64,000 bases of DNA from Oscillospiraceae bacterium (GTDB lineage: Bacteria; Bacillota; Clostridia; Oscillospirales; CAG-272). A program made the position numbers and the translations under genes. The stretch lies in the NCBI GenBank assembly GCA_015065385.1, contig SVQK01000057.1, positions 1 to 64,000 of the forward strand, read 5' to 3'. Positions 10,234 to 18,686 of the stretch are shown one piece after another (position 1 is the first letter of the stretch; each line of letters begins with the position of its first letter). The notes beneath the pieces were generated by a model that was not told the origin of the DNA, did not search any database, and saw only the letters and a list, made by a program, of their open reading frames with translations.

Positions 10234-13026
10234 ATGACGGACATGCAGCGGCGGGAGGCGGCCAGACAGTTTTATTATAAATGGCGCGAGCCGGACAGGG
10301 GACAGGAAAAGGTGGACTGTCATCCCTTCTGGATCGAGATTTTTCAGAATATCCTCGGCATGGACAGCGTGACGGAGCGGCTGACGTTTGAGAAACCGAT
10401 CGGGTCGGGCGCGGGATCCACCAACTGGATCGACGTCTATGTTCCCGAGACGAAAACCCTGATCGAACAGAAGAGCCGGGGGATCGAGCTGGACAAGCCT
10501 CAGGCGGGACACGGCGGGAAAACGCCCTACGAACAGGCGAAAGACTACGACAACAGTCTGTCCTATGAGGAAAAAGCCCGCTGGATCGTGCTGTCCAACT
10601 TCGACGAGATCTGGATCTACGACATGAATCTGGTGAATCCGAACAAGCCGGAACCCGTGTCGCGGCTGAGACTGATCGATTTGCAGGCAAAGTACGGCGT
10701 GCTGGATTTCCTCGTGAAAAAGGAAACCGAGGCGATCACGGACGAAATGGCCGTTTCCCTCGCGGCGGGCGAGCTGGTGGGGCGGATCTACGACGCGCTC
10801 CGGAAGCAGTACAAAAACCCCGAGGATCCCGTGACGCTCGTTTCTCTGAACAAGCTCTGCGTCCGGATCGTGTTCTGCCTCTACGCGGAGGACGCGCTTG
10901 TTTTCAGCGATCATTCGAGAACCGTCTTCCGCGATTACATGGCGCAGTTCACCCCGGCCAAGGCGAGAGTCGCCCTGCGCGATCTGTTCCACGTTCTCAA
11001 CCAGAAGCCGGAGGAGCGGGATCCGTATCTCTCGGACGACGATCCGATCCTCGCCTCCTTCCCCTATGTGAACGGCGATCTGTTCAAGGACGACGACATC
11101 GAGATCCCGCCCTTCACCGAGGAAATCATGGATCTGCTCCTGCGGCACGCGTCGGACGAATTTGACTGGAGCGAGATCAGCCCGACCATCTTCGGCGCGG
11201 TATTCGAGAGCACGCTGAACCCCGAGACCAGACGGGAAGGCGGGATGCACTACACGTCCATCGAGAACATCCACAAGGTGATCGATCCTCTGTTTCTGGA
11301 TGATTTAAAAGCGGAGCTGGAAGAGATCCGGGGAATCGCCGTCGAGAAGACACGGGACAAAAGGCTCAGAGAATTTCAGGACAAGCTGACAGAGGTCGTG
11401 TGTCTGGACCCCGCGGCGGGGAGCGGAAACTTCCTCACAGAGAGCTATCTCAGCCTCCGCAAGCTGGAAAACACCGTGATCGGGCTTTTGCAGCACGGAC
11501 AGATGGGCATGGCGGACGAGACGGTCACGCCGATCAAGGTGAGCATCGCGCAGTTCTACGGCATTGAGATCAACGACTTTGCCGTGGCGGTGGCGAAGAC
11601 GGCCCTGTGGATCGCGGAGATCCAGATGATGCGCGAGACGGCGGCGATTCTGAACATCGACCCGACGTACCTGCCGCTGAAAACAAACGCAAACATCAAG
11701 GAAGGAAACGCCCTGCGGATCGACTGGGAGAGTGTTGTTTCAAAGGATCGGCTGAGGTATATTATGGGGAACCCGCCGTTTCATGGGTTCACTTTTATGA
11801 ACGCTTCTCAAAAAGAAGATATGGAAATGATATTTCCCAGCGTCAAAAATCTTGATTATGTATGTGCATGGTACAAAAAAACATCCGACTATATTATTGA
11901 GACCAAAATAGAAGCAGCTTTTGTGTCAACTAATTCTATTACACAAGGCGAGACTGTTGGTAGATTCTGGCAATTCATGGAGGGGAACTATATCAATTTT
12001 GCATATACAACATTTGTGTGGGGCAATGAGGCTTCACAACAAGCCCATGTTCATTGTGTTATCATCGGCTTTTCTCGAAAAGAGAGGCAAACAAAAACAA
12101 TATACTCAGAATCCGAAAAAAACGTCACACATATAAACCCTTATCTTATCGAAGGAGAGGATATAATAGTTACTAGTAGAAACAAGCCGCTGTGTGATGT
12201 TCCAAAGATGATTTATGGGAACAAACCTGCTGACGGTGGTGCTTTGATTATTGAGGATGAGGATTATAAGGAGTTTATAAGCAAAGATCCATATTCCAAG
12301 CAATTCATAAGGCCGTTATTAGGCGCATCTGAATATATCAAAGGGCAGAAACGATGGTGTATATGGTTAGATGGTGTCGCACCAAATGAAATAAAGAAAT
12401 GTCCACTTATTCTTGAACGAATCCAAAAATGCAGAGAGGCAAGAGAATCAAGTATTGCAGCAGGAATCCGAAAATTCGCAGATACGCCGACTTTGTTTGC
12501 CCAAAGGACACAACCTGTAGATAAGGACTTTATAATAGTGCCACGAGTATCTTCGCAAAATAGATACTATGTTCCGATGGGATTCGTCAAGGCAGGGACA
12601 ATTGTTACAGATCGAGTCCAGATTATTCCAGATGCATCATTGTATGATTTTGGAGTGATTATATCTAATGTGCATATGGCGTGGATGAGAGTTACATGCA
12701 TGCGTTTGAAGAGCGACTATAGTTATTCAAAAGATATTGTGTACAACAACTTTATGTGGCCAGAAGCGACAGATGCACAAAAGCTAAAAATATCAAACAC
12801 CGCAAAAGCAATATTGACTGCCAGAGAACAATACTCAAATTGTACTCTTTCAGAACTATATGACAACAATTTAATGCCTCCAGAACTCCGCAAAGCCCAT
12901 CAGGCCAACGACCGCGCCGTGATGCAGGCGTACGGCATGCCGATCAAGGAGACGGACGAGGCGGCGTGCGTGGCGTGGCTCATGCGGCTGTATCAGGAGA
13001 AGACGGCGGAGCTCGAAAAAACATAA
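10234..13026 (+). CDS. MmeI-like single-chain restriction endonuclease/adenine methyltransferase
   Basis: 930 residues, the size of MmeI-family Type IIL enzymes that cut and methylate with one polypeptide. An N-terminal nuclease site D-x10-E-Q-K (Asp67, Glu78, Lys80, context WIDVYV..LIEQKS) is followed by a helical region, then a gamma-type adenine methylase with SAM motif LDPAAGSGNF (residues 391-400) and catalytic NPPF (513-516). The rest should be the target-recognition domain. AAGGGGA precedes ATG 10234. Striking feature: from about nt 11740 to 12885 (from just before NPPF to about residue 884) base composition falls sharply; one 60-base line I counted inside (12121-12180) is 33% GC versus 67% just after it (12901-12960). 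The last ~45 residues return to host composition. No frameshift is seen, so the enzyme is probably active. Confidence 0.85.
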   Translation: MTDMQRREAARQFYYKWREPDRGQEKVDCHPFWIEIFQNILGMDSVTERLTFEKPIGSGAGSTNWIDVYVPETKTLIEQKSRGIELDKPQAGHGGKTPYEQAKDYDNSLSYEEKARWIVLSNFDEIWIYDMNLVNPNKPEPVSRLRLIDLQAKYGVLDFLVKKETEAITDEMAVSLAAGELVGRIYDALRKQYKNPEDPVTLVSLNKLCVRIVFCLYAEDALVFSDHSRTVFRDYMAQFTPAKARVALRDLFHVLNQKPEERDPYLSDDDPILASFPYVNGDLFKDDDIEIPPFTEEIMDLLLRHASDEFDWSEISPTIFGAVFESTLNPETRREGGMHYTSIENIHKVIDPLFLDDLKAELEEIRGIAVEKTRDKRLREFQDKLTEVVCLDPAAGSGNFLTESYLSLRKLENTVIGLLQHGQMGMADETVTPIKVSIAQFYGIEINDFAVAVAKTALWIAEIQMMRETAAILNIDPTYLPLKTNANIKEGNALRIDWESVVSKDRLRYIMGNPPFHGFTFMNASQKEDMEMIFPSVKNLDYVCAWYKKTSDYIIETKIEAAFVSTNSITQGETVGRFWQFMEGNYINFAYTTFVWGNEASQQAHVHCVIIGFSRKERQTKTIYSESEKNVTHINPYLIEGEDIIVTSRNKPLCDVPKMIYGNKPADGGALIIEDEDYKEFISKDPYSKQFIRPLLGASEYIKGQKRWCIWLDGVAPNEIKKCPLILERIQKCREARESSIAAGIRKFADTPTLFAQRTQPVDKDFIIVPRVSSQNRYYVPMGFVKAGTIVTDRVQIIPDASLYDFGVIISNVHMAWMRVTCMRLKSDYSYSKDIVYNNFMWPEATDAQKLKISNTAKAILTAREQYSNCTLSELYDNNLMPPELRKAHQANDRAVMQAYGMPIKETDEAACVAWLMRLYQEKTAELEKT

Positions 13027-13028
13027 CG

Positions 13029-13057
13029 AAACGGGGAAAAGCTGGCAGACCGTTTTT
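13029..13057 (+). terminator. Terminator of the RM gene
   Basis: AAACGG (13029-13034) pairs with CCGTTT (13050-13055) and runs into a T-tract, starting 3 bp after the stop codon. The stem is short. Confidence 0.5.
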
Positions 13058-13070
13058 CATCCCCGCTGAA

Positions 13071-13109
13071 AAAGGCACCTCCCGCCCAAATGGGGCCCGA
13101 GATGCCTTT
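13071..13109. terminator. Second hairpin, possibly bidirectional
   Basis: AAAGGCA (13071-13077) pairs with TGCCTTT (13103-13109); CTC/GAG inside extends the stem after one mismatch. A-tract before and T-tract after make it usable on either strand. Confidence 0.6.
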
Positions 13110-13117
13110 CCTTTATG

Positions 13118-13230
13118 TTAAAACCGGGACTGTGAGGAGCACAACAACAAGCGGAAACGAACTTCATTCTCCGGCGACGGTTACCGGAGAGCGGGCGGCG
13201 GGACGAAGGGGGCGTATTCAACGGGAAGCG
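13118..13230 (+). pseudogene. Decayed copy of the ATC-hydrolase gene 5' region
   Basis: Over 113 bp this aligns with 26991-27104, the promoter, leader and first codons of the intact gene at 27095, with a single 1-bp gap. Shared blocks include AAGCGGAAAC, TTCTCCGG-GACGG and GGAACGAAGG-GGC-TATTC. In this copy the -10 TATAAT has become CACAAC and the start ATG has become ACG, so it is dead. Nothing recognisable of the coding region follows. Confidence 0.7.
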
Positions 13231-13273
13231 CAGAGTGACGCGGCAGGGATTGCGCTTCACGATTGCACTATTT

Positions 13274-13288
13274 TTAGTTTAGACTAAC
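13274..13288. promoter_or_regulatory. DtxR/IdeR-type iron box, orphan copy
   Basis: TTAG-TTTAGA-CTAAC, the same 15-bp layout as the boxes at 26818, 31249 and 36098. It lies between the decayed fragment at 13118 and the riboswitch promoter, about 205 bp upstream of the latter. No clear promoter touches it, so it may be a leftover of a lost gene. Confidence 0.5.
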
Positions 13289-13492
13289 CGCATAGTGTCC
13301 GTATCGAACAGATCACCGCGGCAGAGAAAGCGGCCGAAATGAGAGACCGTCCGGGCGGGCACCTTTCTCTTTCCGGTCATACAGCCCGATCCACCGGGTT
13401 CAATGGTAATATCACCAAATTAAGGAGCCGGTTTTTAGCAATACCACACAAAACTCTGCGCGACTGCGATTCGATAATCGTCAGAAAAACGC
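13289..13492. other. Gene-free stretch before the riboswitch promoter
   Basis: About 200 bp, no supported ORF, no hairpin with a T-tract. Nothing further recognised. Confidence 0.4.
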
Positions 13493-13521
13493 TTGATAAA
13501 AACAGGGAAACGCGCTATACT
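13493..13521 (+). promoter_or_regulatory. Promoter of the corrinoid-uptake operon
   Basis: TTGATA (13493-13498), 17-bp spacer, TATACT (13516-13521). Transcription from about 13528 would give a roughly 320-nt leader holding the riboswitch. Confidence 0.8.
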
Positions 13522-13633
13522 TATGCCGGTTAGCCGATGATTCCCGCAAGCGGGGGGTCATTCCGACCGTCAAGCGATGCAAACGGATCGCGCGCGCCGA
13601 TCTGATTGCAGCCAAATCTCCAACCGAATAGCG

Positions 13634-13749
13634 AGCGGGGGGCACGGTTTTCTTACGTCCGTGCCTCAAACGGGGAATGCGGTGCGAATCCGCAGCTGTT
13701 CCGCAGCGGTGACCTTGAGATCGAAGGAAGTCCGAATGCCAGCCCCGCT
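13634..13749 (+). promoter_or_regulatory. Cobalamin riboswitch aptamer
   Basis: The closing stem is AGCGGGG (13634-13640) with CCCCGCT (13743-13749). Inside are GGCACGG/CCGTGCC (13641-13647/13659-13665), the conserved core GGGAATGCGGTGCGAATCCGC with GCTG..CCGC..GGTGA, and the B12-box-like GAAGGAAGTCCGAATGCCA. This matches the adenosylcobalamin riboswitch pattern. The 3' expression platform lies in 13750-13830, ahead of the SD TAAGGAG. It should shut off the downstream importer when cobalamin is plentiful. Confidence 0.9.
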
Positions 13750-13847
13750 TTGGTGGAGTCGTCCGACGCGGAGAACGCCGGATGAACCTTGATGTGCGCC
13801 GTGGCTATCGGCGGATGTCAAACTATCATCTAAGGAGAAAAAACAAC

Positions 13848-15059
13848 ATGAAACTCAGGTTCCTCTCTCTGCTGCTGGCGATTCTCACGCTGACAGCGGC
13901 TCTTTCCGCATGCGGCGAAAAGAACGAAGCCGGCGACGCTGCCGCCAATGTGCAGGCCGATGCCGGGACGAACAACGACGAACAGCCCGCGGAAGCCCCC
14001 GCCGAGGAAAACTACGACGGCAAGCTCGTCCTCGATCACAGCATGGAGCTGAAATACGCGAAGTTCTTCAGCGTGGATTATTACAAGGGCGGCTACAAGA
14101 TCGCAAAGGTCCAGAACACGCCCGACGATTACAGCGTGATGCTGATCGTTCCCGAAGGCATGAGCGTTCCGGAAGACGCGCCGGAGAACGCCATCATCCT
14201 GAAGCAGCCCGTAAAGAACATCCTCGTCTCTTCCACCCCCGTCACGTCTCTGATCAACGCCGTCGGCGCGCTCGACGCGATCAGCCTGACAACCTACGAC
14301 GTCGATTCCTGGTACATCGACGACGTCAAGAACGCGCTCACCGACAACCGGCTGACCTATATCGGCGATTACAAGACGCCCGACTATGAAAAGATCGTCG
14401 CGCAGGGAACGACCTTCGCGTTCTTCTCCACCATGCTCACCGACGACGTCAGGGATCAGCTGACGACCCTCGGCGTCGATGTGGTCCTCGATCAGTCCTC
14501 GCAGGAAGACCATCCGCTCGGGCGCGTGGAATGGGCGAAGCTGTACGGCGCGATCTTCAATAAGGAAGAGGCGGCCGAAGAAGTCTTCAACACGCAGGAC
14601 AAGTATGTGGAAGATCTTTTGAAGGCTGAAAAGACCGGCAAGTCGGTCGCCATGTTCTATATCACCTCCAAGGGCGTGCTGTATGCCCGCAACGCCGACG
14701 ACTATATGGCCAAGATGCTCGAGATCGCGGGCGGCGAATACGCGCTTTCCGACGTCGGCGTCGGGGAGACCGGCACCGCCAAGATGGAGCTCGAGGCCTT
14801 CTACGACAAAGCGAAGGACGCGGATTACATCATCTATATCTGGTCGATGGGCGGCAAGCCGGAGACGATGGACGCCTTCCTCGAGAGAGCGGCGATTCTG
14901 TCCGACATGAAAGCGGTTCAGGACGGCAACGTCTGGTGCACCACGCCCGATTATTTCCAGATCCAGAACACCATCGGCAGCATGATCAACGATATCCACC
15001 TCATGCTGACGGCGGACGAATCCACCGATCGCCTCACCTATCTCTTCAAACTCAAATGA
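13848..15059 (+). CDS. ABC substrate-binding lipoprotein, BtuF/FepB type (probable corrinoid)
   Basis: 403 residues. A signal peptide ends in a lipobox ALSAC, then an acidic Ala/Glu-rich linker, then a periplasmic-binding-protein-2 type fold: VKNILVSSTPVTSLINAVGALDAIS near the first lobe, long connecting helix, and a second lobe ending FQIQNTIGSMINDI. It would capture ligand outside the membrane and pass it to the permease encoded next, whose ATG overlaps its stop. Chosen start has TAAGGAGAAA upstream and gives the signal peptide. Corrinoid specificity is inferred from the cobalamin riboswitch; siderophore or haem remains possible. Confidence 0.85.
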   Translation: MKLRFLSLLLAILTLTAALSACGEKNEAGDAAANVQADAGTNNDEQPAEAPAEENYDGKLVLDHSMELKYAKFFSVDYYKGGYKIAKVQNTPDDYSVMLIVPEGMSVPEDAPENAIILKQPVKNILVSSTPVTSLINAVGALDAISLTTYDVDSWYIDDVKNALTDNRLTYIGDYKTPDYEKIVAQGTTFAFFSTMLTDDVRDQLTTLGVDVVLDQSSQEDHPLGRVEWAKLYGAIFNKEEAAEEVFNTQDKYVEDLLKAEKTGKSVAMFYITSKGVLYARNADDYMAKMLEIAGGEYALSDVGVGETGTAKMELEAFYDKAKDADYIIYIWSMGGKPETMDAFLERAAILSDMKAVQDGNVWCTTPDYFQIQNTIGSMINDIHLMLTADESTDRLTYLFKLK

Positions 15060-16096
15060 GAAGATCCTTCTCTCAAACCGGAAATACCATGCGCCGCGGC
15101 ATGGTATTTCTGTCGTTCTTTGTCCTGCTCTGGATCGCGGTGATCTGGAGCATCAAAAGCGGCAGCGTGGATATCACGGTGAAGGATATCCTCGAAATCG
15201 TCTTCTGGCGGGATGATTCCAACGTCGTGGCGTACAACGTGATCTGGAAAATCCGTCTGCCGCGCATCATGCTCTCGATCCTCTTGGGCGGCGCGCTTTC
15301 GCTCTCCGGCTTTCTGATCCAGACCTTTTTCCGTAATCCCATCGCCGGGCCGTTCGTGCTGGGCATTTCGTCCGGCGCGAAGATGTTCCTCGCCGTCGTC
15401 ACCATCGCCATGGCCAAAGTATTTACGCAGATGCCGGTTTCGCTCACGGTGATCTCCTCGTTTGTCGGCTCGCTCTTGTCCCTTTTGCTGGTTCTGCTGT
15501 TCACCGGAAAAGTCAAGAACATGTCGATGCTTCTGGTCATCGGCATCATGATCGGCTATATCTGTTCCGCCGTGACCGATCTTCTCATCAATTTTGCGAA
15601 CGAGTCGGAGATCGTGAATCTGACGCACTGGTCGATGGGAACGTATTCGGGCGCGACCTGGCAGAGCGTGAAGGCGTCCGCCGTCATCGTGCTGCCGATC
15701 CTTCTGCTGGTTTTTCTGATGTCCAAGCCCATGTCGGCATACGCGCTCGGGGAGGGCTACGCGAAGAGTCTCGGCCTCAACATCAAGGCGCTCCGCTTCC
15801 TTTTGGTGATCACCACCGGGATCCTGTCCGCCTGCGTCGCCGCGTTTGCCGGGCCGATCTCGTTCGTGGGGATCGCGGTCCCGCATATTTCGCGGATCCT
15901 GCTCAAAACCGAAAAGCCGATCCTCATGATCCCGGCGTGCTTTCTGTGCGGGGCGGTCTTCTGCGTCCTGTGCGACCTGGCCGCGCGGATGCTGTTCAAT
16001 CCCACCGAGCTTTCCCTCAGTACGGTGACAAGCGCGGTCGGCGCGCCGATCGTCATCTGGCTCATGGTTTCAAGGAGGCGGAAAAATGACGCGTGA
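15056..16096 (+). CDS. FecCD/BtuC-family ABC permease
   Basis: 346 residues with about ten membrane segments, normal for the family. Family marks: KIRLPRIMLSILLGGALSLSG, FRNPIAGPFVLGISSGA, AYALGEGYAKSLGLN, ISFVGIAVPHISR and LFNPTELSLSTVTSAVGAPIVIWLM. The ATG overlaps the stop of the binding-protein gene (ATGA), so translation is coupled; a downstream ATG at 15089 is an alternative. The permease would dimerise with two copies of the ATPase encoded next. Confidence 0.9.
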   Translation: MRRSFSQTGNTMRRGMVFLSFFVLLWIAVIWSIKSGSVDITVKDILEIVFWRDDSNVVAYNVIWKIRLPRIMLSILLGGALSLSGFLIQTFFRNPIAGPFVLGISSGAKMFLAVVTIAMAKVFTQMPVSLTVISSFVGSLLSLLLVLLFTGKVKNMSMLLVIGIMIGYICSAVTDLLINFANESEIVNLTHWSMGTYSGATWQSVKASAVIVLPILLLVFLMSKPMSAYALGEGYAKSLGLNIKALRFLLVITTGILSACVAAFAGPISFVGIAVPHISRILLKTEKPILMIPACFLCGAVFCVLCDLAARMLFNPTELSLSTVTSAVGAPIVIWLMVSRRRKNDA

Positions 16097-17228
16097 GAAC
16101 AATCCGGCCGCGGCGAAGCTGAGACTGGAATCGCTGACGGTGGGGTATCGCGGCGTGCCGCTGATCTCCGACATCACCCTTTCCCTCGCAAAAGGGGAGA
16201 TCCTGACGCTGATCGGCCCGAACGGATCCGGGAAGTCCACCATTCTGAAAAGCATCACGCAGCATCTGGCCGCAATCGCCGGAACGGTTTACATCGACGG
16301 GAGGAACATGCGCACGCTGAGCGGCAGGGAGATCGCCACAAAGCTCGCCGTCGTCCTCACCGAGCGGGTGCGCCCCGAGCTCATGACCTGCCGGGAACTG
16401 GTCGCCGCCGGGCGCTATCCGTACACCGGCAGTTTCGGCCTTTTGACCGCGCACGACAAGGAGATCGTGGAGCGCTCGCTTGCCCTCGTTCACGCGGAGG
16501 ATATCGCCGATCAGGACGTCACCGCGATCAGCGACGGTCAGCATCAACGGGTGCTTTTGGCGAGAGCCATCTGTCAGGAGCCGGAGATCATCGTGCTGGA
16601 CGAGCCGACCTCCTTCCTCGACATACGGCATAAGATCGAGCTGCTCGGGATTTTGTCCGACATGGCGAAGCATCAGGGCATTTCCGTGGTGATGAGCCTG
16701 CACGAGATCGACCTTGCCGAGCGCATTTCCGACCGGATCGTCTGCGTCAAGGGCGACCGGATCGCCGCATACGGCACGCCGGATGAGATCTTTTCCGACG
16801 ATACGATCGCCGCGCTCTACGGGATCGAAAACGGCTCCTTCAACACCCTGCTCGGCAGCGTGGAGCTGGCGGCCCCGCGCGGCAGGATCCGGTGCTTCGC
16901 GGTCGGCGGATGCGGCTGCGGGATCCCGTTTTACCGCGCCTTGCAGAAACGCGGCATTCCCTTTGCGGCGGGCATTCTTCCCGAAAACGATCTGGACATG
17001 GCGGCCGCGGCTCCGCTTGCTCAAAAGGTCGTCACATCCGCCGCCTATATGCCGGTCGGCGAGGGGGAGATCGCCGAGGCGCAAAAGATCATCGAAAGCG
17101 CGGATTTCGTAATCGACTGCGGCTGCCCTGTGGGAGAATACAACCGCGCGAACGCCGACCTGATCACCTACGCGCGCGAGAAGGGAAAGCGGGTCTGTAC
17201 CTCTCTGCGCGAGCTTCCGGAGGCGTAA
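16086..17228 (+). CDS. ABC importer ATPase with Cys-rich C-terminal extension
   Basis: 380 residues. The first ~255 are a FecE/BtuD-type nucleotide-binding domain: Walker A GPNGSGKST, a signature region reading AISDGQHQR instead of LSGGQ, Walker B IIVLDEP and switch His in SLHEID. The remaining ~120 residues are an extra domain with GGCGCGIPFYRAL, AAYMPVGEGEI and DCGCPVGEYN. The four or more cysteines in CGCG and CGCP could bind a metal or cofactor. The gene overlaps the permease by 11 bp and ends the operon. Extension function is unknown to me. Confidence 0.87.
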   Translation: MTRENNPAAAKLRLESLTVGYRGVPLISDITLSLAKGEILTLIGPNGSGKSTILKSITQHLAAIAGTVYIDGRNMRTLSGREIATKLAVVLTERVRPELMTCRELVAAGRYPYTGSFGLLTAHDKEIVERSLALVHAEDIADQDVTAISDGQHQRVLLARAICQEPEIIVLDEPTSFLDIRHKIELLGILSDMAKHQGISVVMSLHEIDLAERISDRIVCVKGDRIAAYGTPDEIFSDDTIAALYGIENGSFNTLLGSVELAAPRGRIRCFAVGGCGCGIPFYRALQKRGIPFAAGILPENDLDMAAAAPLAQKVVTSAAYMPVGEGEIAEAQKIIESADFVIDCGCPVGEYNRANADLITYAREKGKRVCTSLRELPEA

Positions 17229-17285
17229 GAACGGATCGGAGTCCCGTGTCTTCCCTCCCCTAACAATTCGAATTCGGTCAAAAGG

Positions 17286-17321
17286 TCCCCCGCTGTCCCG
17301 GTTCACGAGGCAGACGGGGGA
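17286..17321 (+). terminator. Terminator of the corrinoid-uptake operon
   Basis: TCCCCCGCTG (17286-17295) pairs with CAGACGGGGGA (17311-17321), one bulge, followed by a T-rich GTTTCGGTCTTT. Confidence 0.7.
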
Positions 17322-17410
17322 GTTTCGGTCTTTCAGACAAACAGGGCGGCGATGGGACAGACGATGCAGGAGAGGAGCCCTTGATCAGCTTGGGGTTCAG
17401 GCACAGGGGA

Positions 17411-17500
17411 CGACGGAACACCGGCCCGCCGCGATTTTCGTTCCGGTTGGTCTTCCGGGTCTTGGTCATCCGGGTCGTCTTCACGGAGGCCGCGGAGTAA
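17411..17500 (-). pseudogene. Fragment of a SAM methyltransferase gene
   Basis: 90 bp nearly identical in blocks to 28827-28900, inside the methyltransferase gene at 28504-29130 (shared CGACGGAACACCG, CGTTCCGGTTGGTCTTCCGG, CACGGAGG-CGCGGAGTA). It carries a one-base insertion and an internal duplication around CCGGGTC-TTGGTCAT. No flanking homology was found. The rest of 17322-17745 holds no supported gene; a short AAAACCCGGAGAG/CTCTCCGGGAGTTTTT hairpin with T-tract lies near 17557-17594. Confidence 0.65.
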
Positions 17501-17745
17501 CCAACGCCGACAAAGACAGGCCGGATGATTTGTTAAAAACTGTTTGGAAATCATAAAACCCGGAGAGAAAAAAATCGCTCTCCGGGAGTTTTTTGTCGGG
17601 GATTTCATTCATCGGCGTTTTGTCGTTCCTTTATACGTCACAAATTTATGAAGCCGTACAGGTCGTTCACGAAGGACACAACAAAGGAGACAAGCACGGA
17701 TATTCTGTCCGCGGGACCCGTTCTGTCTTGTCGGCGGAATACTTC

Positions 17746-18075
17746 TCATCTGTTTTTCCGCGCCTTGTACGCGTTGCCCCAAACCTGCATGGCGTCGAGA
17801 ATGGGCCGCATGGACTCTCCCATCTCCGTCAGGGCGTATTCCACCCGGGGCGGGACTTCGGCGTAAACCGTGCGGCTGACGATCCCGTCCTCCTCGAGGG
17901 AGCGCAGGCTTTCCGTCAGCACCTTCTGGCTGATGCCTTCGAGATCCCGGCGCAGTTCGTTGAACCGCCACGGACGGGCGAGAAGATTGCGCAGGATCAA
18001 CAGCTTCCACTTATTCCCGATCAGCTGGACGGTCGTCGCCACGGGGCAGTCGGGCAGTTCGTCTTTGGTTTTCAT
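17746..18075 (-). CDS. HxlR-family transcriptional regulator
   Basis: 109-residue winged-helix regulator. The HxlR signature is clear: DCPVATTVQLIGNKWKLLILRNL, RFNELRRDLEGISQKVLTESLR and GIVSRTVY..PPRVEYALTE. A Cys in the first motif is the usual thiol-sensing position of this family. The start at 18075 has AGGAGGCG upstream; a longer in-frame start exists but overlaps the promoter. It is divergent from the ACG-repeat peptide gene and so is its likely regulator, possibly responding to thiol or electrophile stress. Confidence 0.9.
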   Translation of the reverse strand: MKTKDELPDCPVATTVQLIGNKWKLLILRNLLARPWRFNELRRDLEGISQKVLTESLRSLEEDGIVSRTVYAEVPPRVEYALTEMGESMRPILDAMQVWGNAYKARKNR

Positions 18076-18124
18076 ATTCGCCTCCTCAAGTTTCATTCGG
18101 AATGCTGGATGTGTTTTTGCATCC

Positions 18125-18153
18125 AGTATAACAAACAATTCTGCCGCTGTCAA
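18125..18153 (-). promoter_or_regulatory. Promoter of the HxlR gene
   Basis: On the minus strand TTGACA (18153-18148), 17-bp spacer, TATACT (18130-18125): near consensus. Confidence 0.8.
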
Positions 18154-18157
18154 CCGG

Positions 18158-18179
18158 TTACAAAAAGGTGACTATGTAA
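18158..18179. promoter_or_regulatory. Candidate HxlR operator between divergent promoters
   Basis: Inverted repeat TTACA-N12-TGTAA (18158-18162 / 18175-18179) sits between the two -35 boxes. Also nearby is the palindrome-like GCGTACTTGC. Position fits a shared operator; binding is inferred. Confidence 0.35.
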
Positions 18180-18194
18180 TAAAAAAGTGCGTAC

Positions 18195-18223
18195 TTGCGG
18201 AGCCGGAACGGATCCTGTATAAT
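18195..18223 (+). promoter_or_regulatory. Promoter of the ACG-repeat peptide operon
   Basis: TTGCGG (18195-18200), 17-bp spacer, TATAAT (18218-18223). Confidence 0.7.
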
Positions 18224-18267
18224 GAAATCACAGAGAGCAAACGCGATCTGAAATGATATGGGAGGTC

Positions 18268-18618
18268 ATGAAAATGGCACTGAAAGATCTGTTCGGATGG
18301 AAGAACGCCGAGGAAAAGCCTTCGGCCTGCGGCGCTGCCTGCGGTGCGGCCGACAAGGAAGAGGAGAAGACCGCGGCATGCGGTTCTGCCTGTGGTGCGG
18401 CGGACAAAGCAAAGGAAACTCCCTCGGCCTGCGGCGCAGCAGACATGGCAGAAGAAACTCCGGCGGCGTGCGGCGCGGCTGACAAGCCCGGTTCCGATGG
18501 AACCGCGGAAGAGACTCCTGCGGCCTGCGGAACTGCCTGCGGCGCGGCGGATAAAGAAGAGAAGGCCGGGGAAAAGCCCTCTGCCTGCGGTACTGCGTGC
18601 GAGGCCGGGGACAAATAA
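18268..18618 (+). CDS. ACGX-repeat RiPP precursor peptide
   Basis: 116-residue protein, start chosen at MKMALKDLFGWKN because GGGAGG lies just upstream. After a ~18-residue leader the sequence is a run of Ala-Cys-Gly units: nine ACG plus one ACE, arranged as paired blocks such as ACGAACGAADK and single blocks SACGAAD, separated by charged spacers rich in Lys/Glu/Asp. Composition is dominated by Ala, Cys, Gly, Lys and Glu. It fits the predicted ACGX-repeat peptides that accompany a dedicated radical SAM/SPASM enzyme, which is encoded 68 bp downstream. Expected role: leader plus multi-unit core, modified at or near the cysteines. The mature product is unknown. No signal peptide or transport gene is seen beside it. 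Confidence 0.8.
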   Translation: MKMALKDLFGWKNAEEKPSACGAACGAADKEEEKTAACGSACGAADKAKETPSACGAADMAEETPAACGAADKPGSDGTAEETPAACGTACGAADKEEKAGEKPSACGTACEAGDK

Positions 18619-18632
18619 TCCGGAGCGGAACA

Positions 18633-18658
18633 CCCCGGCGGGAGCGATTCTGCCGGGG
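18633..18658 (+). terminator. Intercistronic hairpin between peptide and radical SAM gene
   Basis: CCCCGGC (18633-18639) pairs with GCCGGGG (18652-18658), loop 12 nt. Only a weak T-run follows (ATCTTTCGG), so it may act as a partial terminator or RNA stabiliser, giving more peptide mRNA than enzyme mRNA. Confidence 0.5.
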
Positions 18659-18686
18659 ATCTTTCGGATTCAGAACAGGGGACGAC

